Positions 43,755-53,249 of a DNA stretch of 64,000 nucleotides are shown here, one piece after another. The stretch is from Paracoccaceae bacterium. GTDB taxonomy: Bacteria > Pseudomonadota > Alphaproteobacteria > Rhodobacterales > Rhodobacteraceae. Location: positions 1 to 64,000 of the forward strand of contig JANSYL010000011.1 in assembly GCA_024742455.1 (NCBI GenBank). The letters are read 5' to 3'. Under the pieces are notes generated by a model. That model ran no database searches, had not been told where the DNA came from, and worked only from the letters and a program-made list of their open reading frames with translations. Each line of letters starts with the position of its first letter. Position 1 is the first letter of the stretch. The translations under genes and the position numbers were made by a program.

Positions 43755-45131
43755 TTACATCAACTTGCGGCGGCGAGTCACGCGGATATCCAGGTCGGTG
43801 ATCTTCTTGCGCAGGGTATTGCGGTTGATGCCCAGCAGATCTGCGCATTTCGCCTGGTTGCCGCCCGTCGCCTCCAGCGCGATCTCGATCAGCGGGGTTT
43901 CGACCTCGCGCAGGATACGGGCGTAAAGACCGGGCGGCGGGAGCACGCCACCATGCAGGTCGAAATAGCGGCGCAGATGTTTGCCCACTGATGCGCTCAG
44001 CTTGTCGCCCTCGCCCCCGCCGATCAGGGGTTCGATGGCGGGCTGGTTGCCCAGGACCGCCTCGACCTCGGCCTTGCCGATTTCCTCGGCGGGGCTGGTG
44101 ACGGTCAGGCGGCGGATCGTGTTTTCCAGCTGTCGCACGTTTCCGGGCCAGGAATAGGCGCGGATCAGGTCCATCGCCTCGGGCGCGAAGCGGCGCAGCG
44201 GCGCGCCGTCGCGTTCGGCACGGGCCAGGAAATGGCTGGCCAGAAGCGGGATGTCATCGACCCTTTCGCGCAAGCTCGGCACCGCGATGGTCACCCCGCC
44301 AAGGCGATAGAACAGGTCCTGCCGGAACTCGCCGGCTTCCATCTTTTCGGTCAGGTCGCGCTGCGAGGTCGCCATTACCCGTGGTGCTGCATCCGACAGC
44401 GCATCAAGCATGCGCACGATCTTGGCCTGTGTCGCCTCGCCCAGATCGCCCACCTCATCGAACAGGATCGATCCGCCCTTGGCCCGCGCCAGCACGGCCG
44501 AGGGGCCATCGACCCCTTCCAGATCGGACGCCGCCGCCACGACAAAGGGCAGCGTGCGCCGGTCGGAGAAATCATGGATCGCACGCGCGATCAGGCTTTT
44601 GCCGGTGCCGCTTTCGCCGGTGATCAGGACCGGCAGATCGGTATTCATCACCCGCGCGACCAGCCGGTAAAGCGCCTGCATCGACGCGGTGCGGCCCACC
44701 AGCGGCAGATCCTCCTGCGCCATCGAGGCGGCGGCAGGTTCGGTCGGTTTCGGCGGCGTCGCGCGGCGTTTCACATCCAGCGCGCGCGCGGCCCGTTTCA
44801 TCAGGTCTGGCAGGTCGAAGGGTTTGGGCAGGTAATCATAGGCATCCGCCTCGGTCGCCTGGATCGCGGTCATGATCGTGTTCTGCGCCGAGATGATGAT
44901 GACCGGCAGACCCGGTCGTTTCTCGGTGATCTGCGGCAAGGTCTCCAGACCGTTCCCATCGGGCATCATCACGTCCGAGATCACGAGGTCGCCCTTGCCC
45001 TCCTCGACCCACCGCATCAGCGTCATCAGGCTGGAGGTGGCATGCACCTTGCAGCCCGCGCGGGTCAGCGCCTGGGTCAGAACGGTGCGGATGGTGCGGT
45101 CGTCATCGGCGACGAGAACGGTGCCGTCCAT
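43755..45131 (-). CDS. ntrC: Nitrogen regulator NtrC (NR-I)
   Basis: A 458-residue response regulator: receiver ([28 protein letters not shown] with phospho-accepting Asp), AAA+ domain (Walker [16 protein letters not shown], Walker [11 protein letters not shown]), and C-terminal Fis-type HTH ([21 protein letters not shown]). The GAFTGA loop is absent: the matching region reads [18 protein letters not shown]. The same gap is known for Rhodobacter capsulatus NtrC, which activates sigma70 polymerase. Gene follows ntrB with 41 bases between. Confidence 0.96.
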   Translation of the reverse strand: MDGTVLVADDDRTIRTVLTQALTRAGCKVHATSSLMTLMRWVEEGKGDLVISDVMMPDGNGLETLPQITEKRPGLPVIIISAQNTIMTAIQATEADAYDYLPKPFDLPDLMKRAARALDVKRRATPPKPTEPAAASMAQEDLPLVGRTASMQALYRLVARVMNTDLPVLITGESGTGKSLIARAIHDFSDRRTLPFVVAAASDLEGVDGPSAVLARAKGGSILFDEVGDLGEATQAKIVRMLDALSDAAPRVMATSQRDLTEKMEAGEFRQDLFYRLGGVTIAVPSLRERVDDIPLLASHFLARAERDGAPLRRFAPEAMDLIRAYSWPGNVRQLENTIRRLTVTSPAEEIGKAEVEAVLGNQPAIEPLIGGGEGDKLSASVGKHLRRYFDLHGGVLPPPGLYARILREVETPLIEIALEATGGNQAKCADLLGINRNTLRKKITDLDIRVTRRRKLM

Positions 45132-45172
45132 GGGTCAGGTCTTTCCTTGGGTCGTGAAAGGGAACGGGCGCA

Positions 45173-46240
45173 TCACGCGACCTCCTTCGGGGCAATGGGC
45201 AGGGACACGCGGAACACGGTGCGCCCCGGCACGCTGTCCACCGCGATCCAGCCGTCGTGATCGGCGATGATCTTGGAAATCAGCGCAAGGCCGAGGCCTG
45301 TGCCGTTCTCGCGGCCCGACACGAAGGGTTCGAAAATGTCACCCGCAATATCGGGCGGGATGCCGGGGCCGTCATCGATCACCTCGATCTGCAACGGCAC
45401 CGCCCCGCCGGTGCCGTCGCGGCGGCGCACCTTGAGGCTGAGTTCATAAAAGCTGCGCAAACGGATGGTGCCGCCCGTCCGCCCGGCCTGCGCGGCGTTC
45501 TTCAGCAGGTTCAGGAACACCTGCAGCAACTGGTCGGGATCGGCGAAAGTGGCGGGCAGCGACGGGTCGTAATCATCCTCGATATTCATATGCGCGGCAA
45601 AGCCCACGGCGGCCGATTTGCGGGCGCGGTCCAGCACGTCGTGAATATTGACCGCGCGGCGTTCGGGCGGGCGCAGGTTGCCGAACTCCTCGACCTGTTC
45701 CAGAAGCTTCAGGATGCGCCGGGTCTCGGCCACGATCAGGTCGGTCAGTTCGCGATCCTCGCCGCTGGCGTTCATGGAAATCAGCTGCGCCGCCCCGGTG
45801 ATGCCCGCCAGCGGGTTCTTGATTTCATGGGCCAGCATCTCGGCCATGCCGATGGCCGACTTGGCCGCGGATTTCGACGACATCGACCGGTCGAGCTTGC
45901 CCACCAGGTCGCGGTTCTCGAACAGCACCAGGACATGGTCCGGCTTGTCGGCCAAAGGCGCGATCTGAACGTCGCAGGACACCGGCTTGCGGCTTCCCGT
46001 GCCCACGTCGACGGCATTGACGAACAGCGCCGAATGACCATCGCGCACGCGGGCAAAGGCGTCTTCCAGCGGCGCGTCCATGAAGATCTTGTCCCAGACC
46101 GGGTAGCCATCGAGCGATTTCTTCGAGGCGTTGAGAAAGGTCTCGGCCGCCGGGTTCACATCGCGGATCAGGTCGCCCGCATCGATGATGAGCGCCGGAA
46201 TGGGCAAGGAGGCCCAGAGCGAGTTGGTCCATTTCGTCAT
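45173..46240 (-). CDS. ntrB: Nitrogen sensor kinase/phosphatase NtrB (NR-II)
   Basis: A 355-residue soluble histidine kinase: N-terminal PAS domain (LPIPALIIDAGDLIRDVNPA), phospho-accepting His in LAHEIKNPLAGITGA, and the ATP-binding boxes LLKNAAQAG, DGPGIPPDI and GTGLGLALISKI. No membrane segment. It controls the phosphorylation of NtrC according to nitrogen status through PII. Its ATG overlaps the dusB stop (ATGA). Confidence 0.96.
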   Translation of the reverse strand: MTKWTNSLWASLPIPALIIDAGDLIRDVNPAAETFLNASKKSLDGYPVWDKIFMDAPLEDAFARVRDGHSALFVNAVDVGTGSRKPVSCDVQIAPLADKPDHVLVLFENRDLVGKLDRSMSSKSAAKSAIGMAEMLAHEIKNPLAGITGAAQLISMNASGEDRELTDLIVAETRRILKLLEQVEEFGNLRPPERRAVNIHDVLDRARKSAAVGFAAHMNIEDDYDPSLPATFADPDQLLQVFLNLLKNAAQAGRTGGTIRLRSFYELSLKVRRRDGTGGAVPLQIEVIDDGPGIPPDIAGDIFEPFVSGRENGTGLGLALISKIIADHDGWIAVDSVPGRTVFRVSLPIAPKEVA

Positions 46241-47223
46241 GCCGCCCGCCTTTCCGGCGCGGCGGCCAGCGCATCGGGGATCAGGGCGATAACGGTTTCG
46301 GGCCGGGGCGCCGTGAGGATCGCGCGGCGCAACGCCGCCGGGGTCCCTGCCCCGTCCATGTACCAGCCCAGATGCTTGCGGGCGACGCGCAGGCCCAGGG
46401 CGGTGCCGTAAAATGACAGCATTGCCTGATAATGCCCCGCCACCAGATCAACCAGATCGTCCCCGGCGGGAATATCCGGTTCAGCCCCGCCATGAAGCGC
46501 CGCCGCGATTTCGGCCAGGGCCCAGGGCCGGCCCTGGATGCCGCGGCCAACCATCACCCCCGCCGCGCCCGAGGCCGCCAGCGCGCGCCGCGCCGTGTCC
46601 GGCCCGGTGATATCGCCATTGGCGATGACGGGTATACCGATGGCCTCCACCACCTCGGCGATCGCGGCCCAGTCCGCGGCCCCCTTGTAGAACTGGCACC
46701 GCGTGCGGCCGTGGATGGTGATCATCTGTACCCCCGCAGCCTCGGCCCGGCACGCCAGCGCGGCGGCATTGCGCAGGGCATCATCCCACCCGAGCCGGGT
46801 TTTCAGCGTCACCGGAACGCTGACCGCACCGACCACCGCCTCGATCAGCCCGGTCGCATGGTCAAGATCGCGCATCAGGGCCGATCCGCTGAGGCCGGTG
46901 GTCACCTTCTTGGCTGGGCAGCCCATGTTGATGTCGATGATCCGCGCGCCCTGTGCCTCGGCGATCCGGGCGGCCTCGGCCATCCAATGCGCCTCGCGCC
47001 CGGCCAGTTGCACGGCGGTGCGCGCCTGACCAAAGCCAAGCTCGGCCCGTGCGCGCACCGATGCCTTGGCTTCGACCATCTCCTGACTTGCCACCATTTC
47101 GGACACGACCAATCCGGCCCCGAACCGCGCCACAAGGTCCCGGAACGGCCGGTCGGTGATCCCCGCCATCGGCGCGAGCAGCACCGGTGGGTCGATGGAT
47201 GTGTCTGCCAGATAAACCGCCAA
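46237..47223 (-). CDS. dusB: tRNA-dihydrouridine synthase (NifR3 family)
   Basis: A 328-residue FMN enzyme that reduces uridine to dihydrouridine in tRNA. Seen: PVLLAPMAGITDRPFRDL at the N terminus, DINMGCPAKKVTTGLSGSAL with the catalytic Cys, ITIHGRTRCQFYKG, and VIANGDITGPDTARRAL. It begins at a TTG (47223) with AAGG about ten bases upstream, since no ATG or GTG fits. Heads the nifR3-ntrB-ntrC order well known from Rhodobacter; the link of a tRNA enzyme to nitrogen control there is conserved but unexplained. Confidence 0.95.
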   Translation of the reverse strand: MAVYLADTSIDPPVLLAPMAGITDRPFRDLVARFGAGLVVSEMVASQEMVEAKASVRARAELGFGQARTAVQLAGREAHWMAEAARIAEAQGARIIDINMGCPAKKVTTGLSGSALMRDLDHATGLIEAVVGAVSVPVTLKTRLGWDDALRNAAALACRAEAAGVQMITIHGRTRCQFYKGAADWAAIAEVVEAIGIPVIANGDITGPDTARRALAASGAAGVMVGRGIQGRPWALAEIAAALHGGAEPDIPAGDDLVDLVAGHYQAMLSFYGTALGLRVARKHLGWYMDGAGTPAALRRAILTAPRPETVIALIPDALAAAPERRAA

Positions 47224-47346
47224 ATGCTCAAACCTTGTGCAGTTATCCTTGGCATAGAGAGCGTGCGCGGGAACTTCAAAGAGAAACAGGGCGCTATATG
47301 ATCTTTCGGCGTCACGCTGCCGTGATCATATGGGCAAATGCTCAAA
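47221..47346. repeat. 12-bp direct repeat in the dusB-ispDF divergent region
   Basis: CAAATGCTCAAA occurs at 47221-47232, overlapping the dusB start codon, and again at 47335-47346, 114 bases away in the same orientation. It might be a paired regulatory site or a chance duplication. Confidence 0.4.
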
Positions 47347-47414
47347 AACTGGGCAGTCTGGCGCGGCTCTGATGGGGCATTGTCCAGCACCGGGCGAGGC
47401 GATATCACCTCGCC

Positions 47415-48584
47415 ATGCCCGACGCCGCGACCCCGACGACCCGCCCGACGGCCGCCGCCGTGATCGTCGCGGCCGGCCGGGGGACCCGTGCGGGCGGCGG
47501 ATTACCCAAGCAATACAGGGATTTGGCGGGTGAGCCCGTTCTGGCCCGCACAATCCGCGCCTTTGATACCCATCCGCGCATCGCGGCCATCATCGTGGTG
47601 CGCCACGCCGAGGATGGCGACCTGTTCGCCCGGGCATGCCCCGACACCGAAACCCCGCTTGTCACCGTCATCGGGGGCGCCACCCGCGATGCCTCGGTTC
47701 AGGCCGGCCTCGCGGCGGTGCCCGATGACACCGACCACGTCCTGATCCATGACGCGGCCCGCCCCCTCGTGCCACGCGCGGTGATCGACGGGGTGCTTGG
47801 GGCGCTGGACAGCCATGATGGCGCCGCCCCCGCCCTGCCGGTCACCGATGCGCTGTGGCAAGGCGAGACGAACGTGACCGGCACCCAGGATCGCAGCGGG
47901 CTCTGGCGCGCCCAGACCCCGCAGGGATTCCGGCTGTCCGCCATTCGCGCGGCCCACCAAGCCCACCCCGGCGGGGCCGCCGATGACGTGGAGGTCGCCC
48001 GCGCCCATGGCTTGACCGTCGCGATCACACCGGGCGATGAGGTAAACCTGAAACTGACCACCGCTGCCGATTTCGACCGGGCCGCGAAGATGCTTGGGGG
48101 GACGATGGATATTCGCACCGGCAACGGGTTCGACGTGCACCGGTTCGGCCCCGGCGATCACGTGATGCTATGCGGCATGCCCGTGCCCCATGACCGGGGG
48201 CTGCAGGGCCATTCCGATGCCGATGTGGGCCTGCACACGATCACCGACGCGATCTACGGCGCCCTGGCCGAAGGCGATATCGGCACCCATTTCCCGCCCT
48301 CGGACCCGCAATGGAAGGGCGCGGAAAGTCACATCTTCCTGACCCATGCCGTCGATCTGGCGACGAAAAAGGGGTTCACGCTGACCCATGCCGACCTGAC
48401 GCTGATCTGCGAACGGCCCAAGATCGGCCCGCATGCCAGCGCGATGCGCGCCCGCCTTGCCGGGCTCCTGCGGATCGAGGAGGCGCGCGTTTCGGTCAAG
48501 GCGACGACGACCGAACGTCTGGGCTTTCCGGGGCGCGAGGAAGGGATCGCGGCGCTGGCCACCGTGACGCTGGTGAAACCATGA
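47415..48584 (+). CDS. ispDF: Bifunctional IspD/IspF enzyme
   Basis: A 389-residue fusion of two steps of the MEP isoprenoid pathway. The N-terminal part (about residues 1-225) is 2-C-methyl-D-erythritol 4-phosphate cytidylyltransferase: [19 protein letters not shown] and HDAARPLVP. The C-terminal part (about 230-389) is the 2,4-cyclodiphosphate synthase: [19 protein letters not shown] with the Asp/His metal ligands, and [19 protein letters not shown]. The fusion is normal in alphaproteobacteria. Divergent from dusB; stop overlaps the pgpA ATG (ATGA). Confidence 0.97.
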   Translation: MPDAATPTTRPTAAAVIVAAGRGTRAGGGLPKQYRDLAGEPVLARTIRAFDTHPRIAAIIVVRHAEDGDLFARACPDTETPLVTVIGGATRDASVQAGLAAVPDDTDHVLIHDAARPLVPRAVIDGVLGALDSHDGAAPALPVTDALWQGETNVTGTQDRSGLWRAQTPQGFRLSAIRAAHQAHPGGAADDVEVARAHGLTVAITPGDEVNLKLTTAADFDRAAKMLGGTMDIRTGNGFDVHRFGPGDHVMLCGMPVPHDRGLQGHSDADVGLHTITDAIYGALAEGDIGTHFPPSDPQWKGAESHIFLTHAVDLATKKGFTLTHADLTLICERPKIGPHASAMRARLAGLLRIEEARVSVKATTTERLGFPGREEGIAALATVTLVKP

Positions 48585-49069
48585 TCCGGCTGATCACCAC
48601 ACTCGGCGGCGTCGGTCTTCTGCGCCCTGCCCCCGGCACCTGGGGCAGCCTGGCCGCCCTGCCGCTGGCCTGGGCGCTGCATACGCTTGGCGGCTTTGCG
48701 TTGTTCTTTGTTGCCACGCTTGTCGTGACCGGCCTGGGCTTCTGGGCCGTCAGCCGCGAGGTGGCGCATGATGCCCATGACGATCCGTCCGAGATCGTGA
48801 TCGACGAGGTCGCGGGGCAATGGGTGGCGCTCTGGCCCGTGTCGCTGGGCGCGCAGGTCGCCGGGGCGGATGTGCTGGCGCTCTATCCCGGCATCATCGC
48901 GGCCTTCCTGGTGTTCCGCCTGTTCGATATCTGGAAACCGGGGCCGGTCGGATGGGCCGACAGGCAGCAGGGCGCGCTTGGCGTGATGGCCGATGACGTG
49001 ATCGCGGGGTGGATGGCGGCGCTGGTCGTGGCCGTTCTGGCCGCCCTTGCCCATCTGGTGCTTTTGTGA
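48581..49069 (+). CDS. pgpA: Phosphatidylglycerophosphatase A
   Basis: A 162-residue membrane phosphatase that makes phosphatidylglycerol from its phosphate. Seen: [20 protein letters not shown] near the N terminus, [10 protein letters not shown] (active-site acidic block), [16 protein letters not shown] and [13 protein letters not shown], with three to four hydrophobic segments. Translationally coupled to ispDF upstream and to the cinA-type gene downstream by ATGA/GTGA overlaps. Confidence 0.95.
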   Translation: MIRLITTLGGVGLLRPAPGTWGSLAALPLAWALHTLGGFALFFVATLVVTGLGFWAVSREVAHDAHDDPSEIVIDEVAGQWVALWPVSLGAQVAGADVLALYPGIIAAFLVFRLFDIWKPGPVGWADRQQGALGVMADDVIAGWMAALVVAVLAALAHLVLL

Positions 49070-49530
49070 CCGCTGCACGGGTGCTGAGCGCAGCCATCGC
49101 CCGTGGCTGGCGCATCGCCACCGCCGAAAGCTGCACGGGCGGGATGGTCGCGGCGGCGCTGACCGATATCCCTGGATCATCCGCCGTGTTCGACTGGGGC
49201 GTCGTCACCTATTCCGATACCGCCAAGATACAGCTGCTCGGCGTGTCGGGCGCAACGCTGGCCGCCCATGGCGCGGTGTCCGAACAGGTCGCCGCCGAAA
49301 TGGCAGAGGGCGCGCGCAGCCGGTCGGGGGCCGATCTGGCGCTGTCTGTCACCGGCATCGCGGGGCCGGGCGGATCGGCGCACAAGCCGGAAGGCCGGGT
49401 GTGTTTCGGGCTCAGCACCGCGGGCGGGACGCGGACGGAAACGGTGGAGTTCGGCGCACGTGGCCGGGCACAGGTGCGCCGGGCCAGTATGGGCCACGCA
49501 CTGCGCATGGCGCTCAGCGCGCTAGGCTAG
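49066..49530 (+). CDS. CinA C-terminal domain protein (nicotinamide-nucleotide amidase)
   Basis: A 154-residue stand-alone CinA-type domain that deamidates nicotinamide mononucleotide to nicotinate mononucleotide (PncC activity). Seen: ATAESCTGGMVAAALTDIPG with the nucleophilic Ser, FDWGVVTYSDTAKIQLLGV, and SVTGIAGPGGSAHKPEGRV. Starts at GTG overlapping the pgpA stop. No N-terminal CinA domain is present. Overlaps the convergent RatA-like gene by nine bases. Confidence 0.92.
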   Translation: MTAARVLSAAIARGWRIATAESCTGGMVAAALTDIPGSSAVFDWGVVTYSDTAKIQLLGVSGATLAAHGAVSEQVAAEMAEGARSRSGADLALSVTGIAGPGGSAHKPEGRVCFGLSTAGGTRTETVEFGARGRAQVRRASMGHALRMALSALG

Positions 49531-49986
49531 GGCGCGGTTCTCGGCCCCGTAGATCTCGACGGCACGCGCTTCGAAGGCGCGCACGATCCGCTGCATCGCG
49601 TCGAAAAAAAACAGCCCCGCCGCCTTTTGCAGGATGCGGTTGCGGAATTCGAAATCGACCTTGAACCGCACCTCGCAGCCGCCCTCGACATCGACGAATT
49701 CCCAGGTCGACAGCATGTGCTGGAACGGACCCTCGATATATTCGGTGTCGATCCGGCGCTGCGTCTCCCAAAGGGTGACCTTGGACAGGAACCGTTCGCG
49801 GAACATCTTGAAGCCCACCACAAGGTCGGCCAGCATCACCTTAGCATCGCCCTCGGGCGTGACCGACCGGATGCGCGCCGCGGTCGTCCAGGGGATGAAT
49901 TCCGGGTAGCGCGCCACATCGGCCACCAGGTCATACATCTGCCGCGCTGAATAGGGCAGCGTGCGGGTCTCGGAATGGGCGGGCAT
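49522..49986 (-). CDS. RatA/Coq10-type polyketide-cyclase-like lipid-binding protein
   Basis: A 154-residue START/Bet v1-fold protein of the RatA/Coq10 family. Seen: [53 protein letters not shown] and [14 protein letters not shown]. In alphaproteobacteria and mitochondria the family binds ubiquinone and helps its delivery; some E. coli members were named RatA toxin, but there is no antitoxin partner here and a quinone role is likelier. Divergent from hpt. Confidence 0.88.
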   Translation of the reverse strand: MPAHSETRTLPYSARQMYDLVADVARYPEFIPWTTAARIRSVTPEGDAKVMLADLVVGFKMFRERFLSKVTLWETQRRIDTEYIEGPFQHMLSTWEFVDVEGGCEVRFKVDFEFRNRILQKAAGLFFFDAMQRIVRAFEARAVEIYGAENRALA

Positions 49987-50063
49987 CGGTCTTTCGCGTT
50001 GTTCGTGTGGGCCACCATGTCATAAACCCGCCATGGGGTTTCAAGCCCGCAAGGAGGGTCACA

Positions 50064-50609
50064 ATGGCGCAGCCGCCCTACACGGTCGATCAGATGATCT
50101 CGGCCAAACGCATCGCGGCGCGGATCGAAACGCTCGCCCGCGAGATCGAAGCGGCCTATGCAGGCACCGACAAGCTGGTGCTGGTCGGGCTTTTGCGCGG
50201 GTCCTTCGTGTTCATTGCCGATCTTGTGCGCGAGCTGAACCTGCCCGTCGAGGTCGATTTCCTCGAGGCCTCTTCCTATGGCGATGCCACCGAATCCTCG
50301 CGCGAGGTGCGCATCCTCAAGGACCTTCGGGGTGAGATCGCGGGCCGGGACGTGCTGGTGGTCGAGGATATCGTCGATACCGGCCACACGCTCAGCCATG
50401 TCGTGAACCTGCTGAAATCGCGCGAACCGGCGCGGCTGAATACCATTGCGCTGCTTGACAAGCCGTCGCGGCGCGAGGTCGATATCAAGGCCGACTGGAC
50501 CGGGTTCGAGATCCCTGACGAATTCGTCGTGGGCTACGGGATCGACTACGCACAAAGGAACAGGAACCTGCCCTATATCGGCAAGGTGCGGTTTCTGGAG
50601 GAGGCGTAG
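50064..50609 (+). CDS. hpt: Hypoxanthine phosphoribosyltransferase
   Basis: A 181-residue purine-salvage enzyme that joins hypoxanthine or guanine to PRPP. Seen: [34 protein letters not shown], the PRPP-binding motif [14 protein letters not shown], and [18 protein letters not shown]. The ATG at 50064 is preceded by AAGGAGGG; an upstream in-frame stretch without that site is not coding. Type I family without other domains. Confidence 0.96.
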   Translation: MAQPPYTVDQMISAKRIAARIETLAREIEAAYAGTDKLVLVGLLRGSFVFIADLVRELNLPVEVDFLEASSYGDATESSREVRILKDLRGEIAGRDVLVVEDIVDTGHTLSHVVNLLKSREPARLNTIALLDKPSRREVDIKADWTGFEIPDEFVVGYGIDYAQRNRNLPYIGKVRFLEEA

Positions 50610-50630
50610 CGGCGGACCTGCACGCCCGTG

Positions 50631-50671
50631 TGTCAATCAAAGTTGACAACCCGCCCGGCTTCGGGTGACAT
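50631..50671 (+). promoter_or_regulatory. Promoter with an inverted repeat before a 44-residue peptide gene
   Basis: TTGACA (50643-50648) and TGACAT (50666-50671) are 17 bases apart. TTGACA is also the right arm of TGTCAA-N6-TTGACA (50631-50648), so a repressor binding there would cover the -35 region. The start would lie near 50678, about 33 bases before the peptide ATG. Confidence 0.45.
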
Positions 50672-50710
50672 CGCACCAATGGACCGCAACGTGCCGGAAG
50701 GACACCGCCA

Positions 50711-50845
50711 ATGACCGCCCGTTTCCTGTTTCTCGTCGCCGCCCTGTCAGGCGGTCTTGGCCTGATCGCCCCCGCCGAGGCGCATCATTCACCCCTGGAG
50801 GACATCCGCCCCCTGCCGAAACCGGTTCTGACCGACCCGGACTGA
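50711..50845 (+). CDS. 44-residue secreted peptide
   Basis: A short frame: signal peptide MTARFLFLVAALSGGLGLIAPAEA, cleaved before the mature His-His-Ser-Pro end (HHSPLEDIRPLPKPVLTDPD, about 20 residues). AAGGACA lies before the ATG, and a promoter with an inverted repeat lies upstream, so the gene has its own regulation. The mature peptide is acidic and proline-rich with an N-terminal His-His that might bind metal. Not recognised. Followed after 12 bases by the convergent lipA. Confidence 0.55.
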   Translation: MTARFLFLVAALSGGLGLIAPAEAHHSPLEDIRPLPKPVLTDPD

Positions 50846-50857
50846 CGCGGAGGCCTG

Positions 50858-51808
50858 TTACTGCATCGCCAGCTTTTTCAGCCGCGCATCCCGCAGCCGG
50901 GCGAAATCATCGCCCGCGTGATAGCTTGACCGTGTCAGCGGCGTCGCCGACACCATCAGGAACCCCTTACCATAGGCGGCCTTTTCATAGGCCGCGAATT
51001 CATCCGGGTGCACGAAACGGTCGACGGCGTGGTGTTTCGGCGTGGGCTGCAGGTATTGCCCGATGGTCAGGAAATCGACATCGGCCGCGCGCATGTCATC
51101 CATCACCTGCAGCACCGATTGCCGGTCTTCGCCCAGGCCCACCATGATCCCCGACTTGGTGAACATGCCCGGGTCCAGCTCCTTCACCCGCTGCAGCAGG
51201 CGCAGGGAATGGAAATACCGCGCGCCGGGGCGCACCTCGGGGTAGAGGCCCGGCACGGTTTCAAGGTTGTGGTTGAACACATCGGGTTTCGCTTCGACCA
51301 CGACCTCCAGCACCCCGGGGGCGCATTTCAGGAAATCGGGGGTCAGGATTTCGATGGTCGTGTCGGGCGCGCGTTTGCGGATCGCGCGGATCGTCATCGC
51401 GAAATGCTCGGCCCCGCCGTCTTCCAGATCATCCCGGTCGACCGAGGTGATGACGACATGGTTCAGCCCCAGTTTCTGCACGGCGTCCGCCACGCGCCCC
51501 GGTTCGAACACGTCCAGGTCCTGCGGGCGCCCGGTGGCCACGTTGCAGAAGGTGCAGCCACGGGTGCAGATCTCGCCCATGATCATCATCGTGGCATGCC
51601 CCTGCGACCAGCATTCGCCCGCATTGGGGCACCCGGCTTCTTCGCAGACGGTCACCAGCTTGTGCTCACGCATGATCTGGTGGGTCTTCTTGTAGCCTTC
51701 GCCCACCGGCGCCTTTACTCGGATCCAGGATGGTTTCCTGGGCTGCGCATTGTCGGGGCGGTGCGCCTTTTCGGGGTGGCGCTGATCGGGCAGTTTCAGG
51801 TCGCGCAT
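50858..51808 (-). CDS. lipA: Lipoyl synthase
   Basis: A 316-residue radical-SAM enzyme that inserts two sulfurs into octanoyl groups. Seen: auxiliary cluster cysteines in [14 protein letters not shown]; the radical-SAM motif [15 protein letters not shown] (CxxxCxxC); and [14 protein letters not shown] near the end with the conserved serine that ligates the auxiliary cluster. It supplies lipoate for 2-oxoacid dehydrogenases. No lipB in the window. Confidence 0.97.
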   Translation of the reverse strand: MRDLKLPDQRHPEKAHRPDNAQPRKPSWIRVKAPVGEGYKKTHQIMREHKLVTVCEEAGCPNAGECWSQGHATMMIMGEICTRGCTFCNVATGRPQDLDVFEPGRVADAVQKLGLNHVVITSVDRDDLEDGGAEHFAMTIRAIRKRAPDTTIEILTPDFLKCAPGVLEVVVEAKPDVFNHNLETVPGLYPEVRPGARYFHSLRLLQRVKELDPGMFTKSGIMVGLGEDRQSVLQVMDDMRAADVDFLTIGQYLQPTPKHHAVDRFVHPDEFAAYEKAAYGKGFLMVSATPLTRSSYHAGDDFARLRDARLKKLAMQ

Positions 51809-51893
51809 CGGTGCCTCGGGGCTGTGGGCCTACGTTGAGCGGCAACCTAATGCGTCGGGGGCGGAATGTAACCGGGCTAGATGGGCGCAGGGG

Positions 51894-53045
51894 TCATACC
51901 CGCAACGCAGGCACGAACCCGTGCCGGTCCTCGTAATGCTTCAGCAGCCGCTGCAGGCCGATCTTCAGCACCACCTTGCCCGACCGCGCCGACCAGCCGA
52001 GGCGTTTTTCGGCCGTCTCAAGCCCTTCGAGAAAGCAGCAGACCCTGAGCACCACATCGGCAAGGCCCGGCCCAAGATCGTCGAGCGCGTCCGAGACACG
52101 GGCCCGGGCCTCGCGCGGACCTTCGGCAAGGCCCGCATCGTTCAGGAACCCGCCGCGGTCGCCGCCGGTCAGGAACCGGTCCCAGTTCTGGCCCACGCGC
52201 GGCCCCATCTGGGCGCGTTCGAAATCCTCGCGCAGCCGTTCGCCGGCCTGAACCAGATCGGCACTCAGGAAGGGTCTGCCATCCGCGCCCTTGCGCCGGG
52301 CCAGCGCGGCAAGGGGCGATTCCGCCAGGTTGACCCGGGTTTTCCGGCGCCCGCCCGTATCATCCGTGATCTCGGCAACGCCCCAGACGGCGTGCTGTGC
52401 CTGAAAGGGTGTGGCGGCCTCGGCGATTGCGGGGACATGGCGGCGGCGGCGGTCCTCGTCGATCAAGCGCTTCAGCGCGGCCTTGCCCGCCGCCGTGATG
52501 CCATAGCGCGCGAAACGCCCATGGCGCAGGCAACTGATCCAGTCCTTCACCGCAAAGGCCTGGGCAATGCGGCGGTCGACGACGGCGGTGCGCGTCTGTT
52601 CACCCTCGGGGCCGGGCCTGAGCACCACCGCCTTGTCCATGTCCTGCGCCACGGCCAGCACGGCGTCGGTTTCACACAGGCGGCGCAAGATACGGCGGGC
52701 CTCGCGGGCGATGGTGGTTTCGTCTGTCAGGGGGGATCGGAAAGGGGCGGTCATATCTGTGGGGTCCTTGAGGTCTGGGTCTGGGACGGAACGGGCCGAC
52801 GCGAGCGACGCCAGATCGGCCAGCGCTTCGTCGACAAGCGGGTCGTCGCGGCGGGTCTCGATGGCGCGGACCCGCCGGCAGATGGTCGAGGGCGCCTGCC
52901 CGTCGGCGCGCGCAATGGCCCGGATCGACAGGCCGGTGACGGTATGGGCGACGTATTGCCGGGCGGCATCGGGCACCCATCGGGGCAACCCGTCGACACG
53001 TGCGGCAGGCACGGAAAATCCGGTGTCGGCAGGGGCCGATCTCAT
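51894..53045 (-). CDS. Helix-turn-helix protein with a DUF6456-type C terminus
   Basis: A 383-residue protein. The N-terminal part (about residues 30-62) has a likely helix-turn-helix, GLSIRAIARADGQAPSTICR RVRAIE in two stretches. The C-terminal 200 residues (about 180-383) hold ESPLAALARRKGADGRPFLS, DFERAQMGPRVGQNWDRFLT and RVCCFLEGLETAEKRLGWSA, a pattern I recall as DUF6456 in Rhodobacteraceae. Probably a DNA-binding regulator; targets unknown. The ATG at 53045 follows GGAGTGGAGG. Divergent from the DUF6477-type gene across an AT-rich 204-base region. Confidence 0.75.
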   Translation of the reverse strand: MRSAPADTGFSVPAARVDGLPRWVPDAARQYVAHTVTGLSIRAIARADGQAPSTICRRVRAIETRRDDPLVDEALADLASLASARSVPDPDLKDPTDMTAPFRSPLTDETTIAREARRILRRLCETDAVLAVAQDMDKAVVLRPGPEGEQTRTAVVDRRIAQAFAVKDWISCLRHGRFARYGITAAGKAALKRLIDEDRRRRHVPAIAEAATPFQAQHAVWGVAEITDDTGGRRKTRVNLAESPLAALARRKGADGRPFLSADLVQAGERLREDFERAQMGPRVGQNWDRFLTGGDRGGFLNDAGLAEGPREARARVSDALDDLGPGLADVVLRVCCFLEGLETAEKRLGWSARSGKVVLKIGLQRLLKHYEDRHGFVPALRV

Positions 53046-53249
53046 GTCCTCCACTCCTCGCTCCACGGGACACGAGGGAGAAATTTTTGGTGAATTGATT
53101 ACTGATTGGTTAAAATCTGTGGATATCCTGTGAATTGTTTCGGGTTTGTTAACAATCGCGACACCTCCGGTCGGTGCTCGAAGATCCGCGCAACACCGCA
53201 GGTTGAACGCGCAGCATGTCGCCATCGCAATTCACCGATGGAGGCACCG

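Noticed and set aside
41417-43801. 794-codon open frame antisense to ntrY
   Set aside because: Mirror of the ntrY codon bias; no ribosome-binding site or domain.
49522-49986. RatA toxin of a toxin-antitoxin pair
   Set aside because: No small partner gene lies next to it; the sequence fits the Coq10-like quinone-binding group.
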